Shown here in pieces: positions 60,442-64,000 of a DNA stretch of 64,000 nucleotides. Each line of letters opens with the position of its first letter. The first letter of the stretch is position 1. Below the pieces are notes generated by a model that was not told the DNA's origin, searched no databases, and was given only the letters and a program-made list of their open reading frames with translations. Origin of the DNA: Ructibacterium sp965146665 (lineage in GTDB: Bacteria > Bacillota > Clostridia > Monoglobales > Monoglobaceae); the NCBI GenBank assembly GCA_965146665.1, contig CBCTHE010000016.1:5125-69124 (forward strand), given 5' to 3'. The position numbers and the translations under genes were made by a program.

Positions 60442-60455
60442 TTTTCCTCCTTTAT

Positions 60456-61505
60456 TCACATACCCGCCTGTTCTCTGATTCCGTTCGCTATACCAATTCC
60501 CATATAGTTGGGTATGGCAACAAACTGGAATGTTTTGTAGTGACAGCTCTCTGGATTTTTATTTACGATCCACGGCCAATATCCATATCCATACCCTGTA
60601 TCGTCTATTGGTTTAATTTCACCTGTACTATTTTTGACATATATCGCGTCTTGGGCCTGATGTTCCCGAATTGTAATTCTGCCCTCTAGTTCATCCCGAT
60701 CCCGAAATCCCATTTCAGCCCGAAAAATTCTTTCCACAGTTATCGCGGCTGCTTCCGCATATGCGCGTTCGATTTCTTGGCGATTTGGAAAATGATAAAC
60801 CCCATTTTCGTCTATGTATGCACGACAGGCGTCCATCACCGCTTTATTAAATCCGTTTACACGGGTATAGGAATGTGTTAATTCATGTATCAAGGTAGAC
60901 ATAAGTTCGGCATCGTCTAATTTTTCCCCTTTTCGGTGGGAAAAAATTAAAACACTTTGCTCTTTTTCTCCATATTTTCCACTAGATATACTGTTTCTAT
61001 CCCCTTCTTTAAATTCAATTTTGTGAATTATTTCATCTTGAAAAATTAGTTTCAGCAGAGCGCTCCCTGTTTCAGAGTTCACCTTTCCATCATACTTGAC
61101 ATCTGTAACAGAGTAAATCCCATCGCTGACTTCATATACTAACGATGCTTCTTTGCCAAACATATTTTGTGTATAAGTCTCAACCCGTTTAAAATCTTTT
61201 TCATTCATTTCTGCTACAGTTCCAGTTGAATCGACTAGCCTCACCGGGTTATTACTACAGAATACATACCAATTCAGTCCATCCTTGGCAGGATCTTCGG
61301 TGATAAACCTACCCAAGCTCGGATCATAATACCGCGCCCGGAGATAGATCATTCCTGTCTCATCGTCGCAGTATTCACCATTGTACCGGAAGGGGTTATA
61401 GCCTGTTACACCATTTTCCAGAATGTTCCCAAAGGCGTCATACGCATACCCCTGTCCATTCATGGAAACTACGCTTCCATGGGTGTCATAGGTATAATAG
61501 CTCAC
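60456..61505 (-). CDS. Rhs C-terminal cassette 2 with metallopeptidase tail
   Basis: 349 residues from GTG 61505, without a convincing ribosome site; the Rhs frame continues upstream to an in-frame TGA at 61653-61655. Core: YDAFGNILENGVTGYNPFRY, GRFITEDPAKDGLNWYVFCS, NNPVRLVDSTG. Variable tail of about 250 residues with STLIHELTHSYTRVNGF (HExxH), a downstream Glu in AYAEAAAITVERIF and a conserved YGYWPWI. The tail is homologous to that of cassette 1 and resembles NleD-like M91 peptidases found as Rhs toxins. Probably a displaced orphan cassette, expressible only after recombination or readthrough. Confidence 0.75.
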   Translation of the reverse strand: MSYYTYDTHGSVVSMNGQGYAYDAFGNILENGVTGYNPFRYNGEYCDDETGMIYLRARYYDPSLGRFITEDPAKDGLNWYVFCSNNPVRLVDSTGTVAEMNEKDFKRVETYTQNMFGKEASLVYEVSDGIYSVTDVKYDGKVNSETGSALLKLIFQDEIIHKIEFKEGDRNSISSGKYGEKEQSVLIFSHRKGEKLDDAELMSTLIHELTHSYTRVNGFNKAVMDACRAYIDENGVYHFPNRQEIERAYAEAAAITVERIFRAEMGFRDRDELEGRITIREHQAQDAIYVKNSTGEIKPIDDTGYGYGYWPWIVNKNPESCHYKTFQFVAIPNYMGIGIANGIREQAGM

Positions 61506-61605
61506 CGCTGTTCCCGCTTTCTGTGCAACCAGCCGTGAACCGCGGTAATATTTGGATGTCTCCGCACCTGTTCCGCTGGTCTCACGGACGATGTTCTGAC
61601 CGTCC
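61242..61605 (-). repeat. 364-bp Rhs core repeat, copy 2
   Basis: Equal in length and nearly identical to 63511-63874. Encodes DGQNIVRET through FCSNNPV. This is the recombination tract shared by cassettes 1 and 2; a 65-bp part recurs at 57445-57511. Confidence 0.9.
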
Positions 61606-61632
61606 CTCGTTACAACGCGGCCTTTTGGGTTC

Positions 61633-61857
61633 GTTTTGCCTACGGCAAAATCTCACCTTTTGGCCGGTTGCTCCTCTTCCCGCAGAGCGGCTACATTGGC
61701 GCGCCGCTCTGCGGGAGCCCTAGTGGTCACTTTGCCGTTGACCGTCTTGGAACTTCTCCGGCCTGCTGCGCCGTAGGCATAGCTGGCGTCCTCTCTATTT
61801 TTTATATCAGCCCTCCTGTACACTGACTGCGCGGGAGGGCTGATACCGCCGGGCTAT
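61633..61857 (-). repeat. 225-bp direct repeat, copy B
   Basis: Same modules as copy A, with the outer hairpin arms slightly better paired in the CCCGCAGAGCGG stem. Here the Rhs fragment continues in frame, after one TGA, into the core of cassette 2, so the hairpin block interrupts GKVT-NHIWDGQN at the DNA level. Confidence 0.9.
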
Positions 61858-61864
61858 GAACATC

Positions 61865-62728
61865 CTAGATCTTTATATCTTCTGTTCCTGTTTCTTTAGG
61901 GCTCAAGTGTTCAGAAAGCAACAGATCCAACGTGCTTTCAATGACGTCGAGATTATCATAATACAATCGCCTTTCTATAAACAAAGACGCATAAACAAGG
62001 CGAAGATATTCATAAGCTCGAATCTCTTGTTTCAACATTTCCGGCGCACAGTAAATTGCTCGGGCACTTTGGCTGACCGGTCCTCCCAGATCACGGTATA
62101 TGGGTTTCAGTTCATCCGGCCTTTGCTCTTCCTGCGTAATGAGTCCCAGCCGCAAGCCTATGTCGTAAAAGCTGTTGCCGGGCAAGGGCGTATATGCGGA
62201 AAAGCAAACACCAAATGATTGTTCCCCTAATACTCTTATAATAGTTGCAAGCGCCTCCTGATAGGTCAGGTGTGCGTCAAAAGCCGCATAAAGCTTTCCG
62301 CCTTCTTCACGTCCGGCAATTAAAGCCAAATAGGCCAGCGAACTCGCCAATGCCATATCCTCCGGGACTAAATCAACAAAATCGATATTCACGTCATATT
62401 GTGCATACGCTTCAAGTTCCTTTTGATATATTTCTTTTGCAAGATCTGGATCTGCCGGGTCAATTTCCATGCAGTATTGTCGGCGTATTGGTTTTCCAGT
62501 TGCAAAATACGGATTGTTTTTTATGATATACGCAATCATAAATGCGTCCCGCCTTGTAATATAGGACTCTTCATTCCATCGTTCCTCTGGGTTTCTTACA
62601 ACATCCAAAAACTCGAGATTCTGGATGGCGGCATCCGCTTTTTTCCCTGTCTCCCACTTCTCGCCATAAACCGTTAGATTTGAAATAGTCATGCAAAATA
62701 TCAATACATAAAGCAGCTTTCTTTTCAT
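61865..62728 (-). CDS. Secreted SLH-like protein, partner of Rhs cassette 1
   Basis: 287 residues from ATG 62728 with AAGGAGG six bases upstream. Signal peptide 1-22 (LLYVLIFCMTISNLTVYGEK). SLH-like segments ESYITRRDAFMIAYIIKNNP and AHLTYQEALATIIRVLGEQ. About 250 residues align with the 59701-60441 product at low but clear similarity. It starts 11 bases after the toxin stop and its ribosome site overlaps that stop. The proposed function is protection of the producer's wall against the paired metallopeptidase; inference only. Confidence 0.7.
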   Translation of the reverse strand: MKRKLLYVLIFCMTISNLTVYGEKWETGKKADAAIQNLEFLDVVRNPEERWNEESYITRRDAFMIAYIIKNNPYFATGKPIRRQYCMEIDPADPDLAKEIYQKELEAYAQYDVNIDFVDLVPEDMALASSLAYLALIAGREEGGKLYAAFDAHLTYQEALATIIRVLGEQSFGVCFSAYTPLPGNSFYDIGLRLGLITQEEQRPDELKPIYRDLGGPVSQSARAIYCAPEMLKQEIRAYEYLRLVYASLFIERRLYYDNLDVIESTLDLLLSEHLSPKETGTEDIKI

Positions 62729-62739
62729 ACTTATCCTCC

Positions 62740-64000
62740 TTATTTAAATCTGGTATCTGTAATAGCAACTCCCGCTTTTCCTACTATATCAAGAGCAATG
62801 CCAACGGTTTTTCTTGCTTCCATGGTTTTAAATGTGTATTTGTCATAGTATATACTTTCTTGACTCTGTGCAGGCATCCAGGGCCAAAATCCAAAGCCTC
62901 CGTTCAATCCAGCAGAAGAATCGGCAATATCTATTACTCCACTATCCTTTCTCATGCTTATTTTATCTTCGCCATATGTTCTTTGAAGTTCTCTTCTTAC
63001 TTGATTCTCTACAGTTATTCCAGTGGCTTCTCGATACCCTCTTATAAGTTCTCCCTTATTTAGTCCTATCGTATTTACTCCTTTTTTAAATTGAATATTA
63101 TTATAAACTTCATCAAAATATCCTTGTCTGTCTGCATAACAATGCGCCAATTCATGCACTAATCGAGCCGCCGCCTCATTGGCGTCAAGGCCCATTGTCC
63201 CTATGGTGGCATGCCATATCGTACTATTCTGTCCCCCCTCTTTGCTTGAACCTTGTGAAGTTCCTTCCTTTGCATACAACAGATTAAATTCGGCATCTTC
63301 ATCTTCTGCCAGAATTTTTAGCAAACTCGCTCCAGTGATTGAAGCAACATCGCCATCATAGTTTATACCAGTGATTTTATATATTCCCTTTTCAGGGTCT
63401 CCATGTTCAAAAGTAACACCTTCGCCATATAAGACACTTGCGCTTTCCTTAAATTGATTATAATCCTTTTCCGCAACCGTGAAATATAATCCACTGGAGT
63501 CCACGAACGTCACCGGGTTATTACTACAGAACGCATACCAATTCAAGCCGTCCTTGGCAGGGTCTTCGGTAATAAATCTACCTATAGAAGAATCATAGTA
63601 CCGTGCCCGGAGATAGATCATTCCTGTCTCTTCATCGCAGTATTCTCCATTGTACCGGAAGGGATTATGAGTTGTCACACCGTTTTCCAAAATGTTTCCA
63701 AAGGCGTCATATGCATACCCCTGTCCGTTCATGGCAACTACGCTTCCATGGGCGTCATAGGTATAATAGCTCACCGCTGTTCCCGCTTTCTGTGCAACCA
63801 GCCGTGAACCGCGGTAATACTTGGCTGTCTCCGCACCTGACCCGCCGGTCTCACGGACGATGTTCTGACCGTCCCATATATGGTTGGTCACTTTTCCGTT
63901 GACCGTCTTGGAACTTCTCCGGCCTGTTACATCGTAGGCATAGCGGGCATCCAAACCGTTGTCCGTCTGCACGTTCGTCAGCTGGCCGCGGGCATTATAG
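62740..64000 (-). CDS. Rhs/YD-repeat protein with metallopeptidase toxin tail, 5' end outside window
   Basis: The frame is open to the window edge (YNARGQLTNVQTDNGLDARY), so only the C-terminal 420 residues are seen. YD-repeat core with YAYDVTGRRSSKTVNGKVTN, IWDGQNIVRETGGSGAE, GSRLVAQKAGTAVSYYTYD and the hyperconserved GRFITEDPAKDGLNWYAFCS junction, after which the tail diverges. The tail (about 235 residues) carries ARLVHELAHCYADRQGYF (HExxH), a Glu further on in YREATGITVENQ and FGFWPWMP. It resembles M91/NleD-like zinc metallopeptidase toxins of polymorphic systems. This is probably the expressed cassette; the others trail it. Confidence 0.85.
   Translation of the reverse strand, partial: YNARGQLTNVQTDNGLDARYAYDVTGRRSSKTVNGKVTNHIWDGQNIVRETGGSGAETAKYYRGSRLVAQKAGTAVSYYTYDAHGSVVAMNGQGYAYDAFGNILENGVTTHNPFRYNGEYCDEETGMIYLRARYYDSSIGRFITEDPAKDGLNWYAFCSNNPVTFVDSSGLYFTVAEKDYNQFKESASVLYGEGVTFEHGDPEKGIYKITGINYDGDVASITGASLLKILAEDEDAEFNLLYAKEGTSQGSSKEGGQNSTIWHATIGTMGLDANEAAARLVHELAHCYADRQGYFDEVYNNIQFKKGVNTIGLNKGELIRGYREATGITVENQVRRELQRTYGEDKISMRKDSGVIDIADSSAGLNGGFGFWPWMPAQSQESIYYDKYTFKTMEARKTVGIALDIVGKAGVAITDTRFK
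63511..63874 (-). repeat. 364-bp Rhs core repeat, copy 1
   Basis: Direct repeat of 61242-61605 with the same length, inside the active Rhs gene. Exchange between the two would swap the metallopeptidase tail and its secreted partner. Confidence 0.9.

Noticed and set aside
1..64000. CRISPR array
   Set aside because: No evenly spaced short repeats with unique spacers were seen; the repeats present are Ig-domain or Rhs repeats.

Overview
The window looks like a chromosome segment of an anaerobic, spore-lineage Firmicute of class Clostridia, probably a gut Oscillospiraceae-type organism. This rests on the gene content: S-layer homology (SLH) surface proteins, an Lpl/Ytc-type sugar ABC transporter, near-perfect TTGACA-17-TATAAT promoters, the pyrH-frr-uppS-cdsA-dxr-rseP order, CCA-encoded tRNAs and small Cys-rich membrane peptides. 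The left 53 kb is GC-rich and mostly syntenic housekeeping or carbohydrate genes. The right 10.6 kb, beyond a tRNA-Thr gene, is visibly AT-richer and mosaic.

1-20 kb is a polysaccharide-use and cell-surface locus. It holds two GH71/GH99-like secreted hydrolases (the first cut by the window edge), two ABC permeases and a lipoprotein binding protein, two large SLH proteins, and a membrane-bound AraC-type sensor-regulator. The likely model is extracellular glycan binding and cleavage at the S-layer, uptake by the ABC system, and control by the AraC regulator. A convergent sigma/anti-sigma pair, a GH28-like beta-helix gene and rplM-rpsI with a structured leader follow on the minus strand (20-23.5 kb).

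23.7-46.6 kb is mainly housekeeping: tRNA-Tyr, a YoaK protein, an acetyltransferase, EFR1-crcB, two D,D-carboxypeptidases, a MerR regulator, mgtE behind an unusual leader with its own small ORF, dCMP deaminase, tsaE-tsaB, then pyrH, frr, uppS, cdsA, dxr, rseP, a FliB-like methylase, a phenylacetate-CoA ligase and two membrane glycosylation genes. 46.8-52.4 kb on the minus strand holds an orphan PhoR-like kinase and a glycan export/assembly cluster (two GT2 enzymes and a Wzt-type ATPase without its permease). 52.5-53.2 kb has two 41-residue Cys-rich membrane peptides separated by a strongly structured spacer.

53.3-64 kb is an accessory region starting at tRNA-Thr(CGT). An integrase C-terminal remnant lies next to the tRNA. 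It is followed by a CI/Cro-like switch, a truncated Rha gene, two different IS256-type transposases, and then an array of Rhs (YD-repeat) C-terminal cassettes read right to left. Three cassettes end in HExxH metallopeptidase domains. Each is followed 11-14 bases later by a gene for a secreted protein; two of these are paralogues with degenerate SLH-like segments and one has a stalk domain. Two 225-bp direct repeats made of hairpins and an Rhs fragment separate the cassettes. This toxin/partner array is the most interesting system in the window. The proposed immunity role of the secreted partners is inference.
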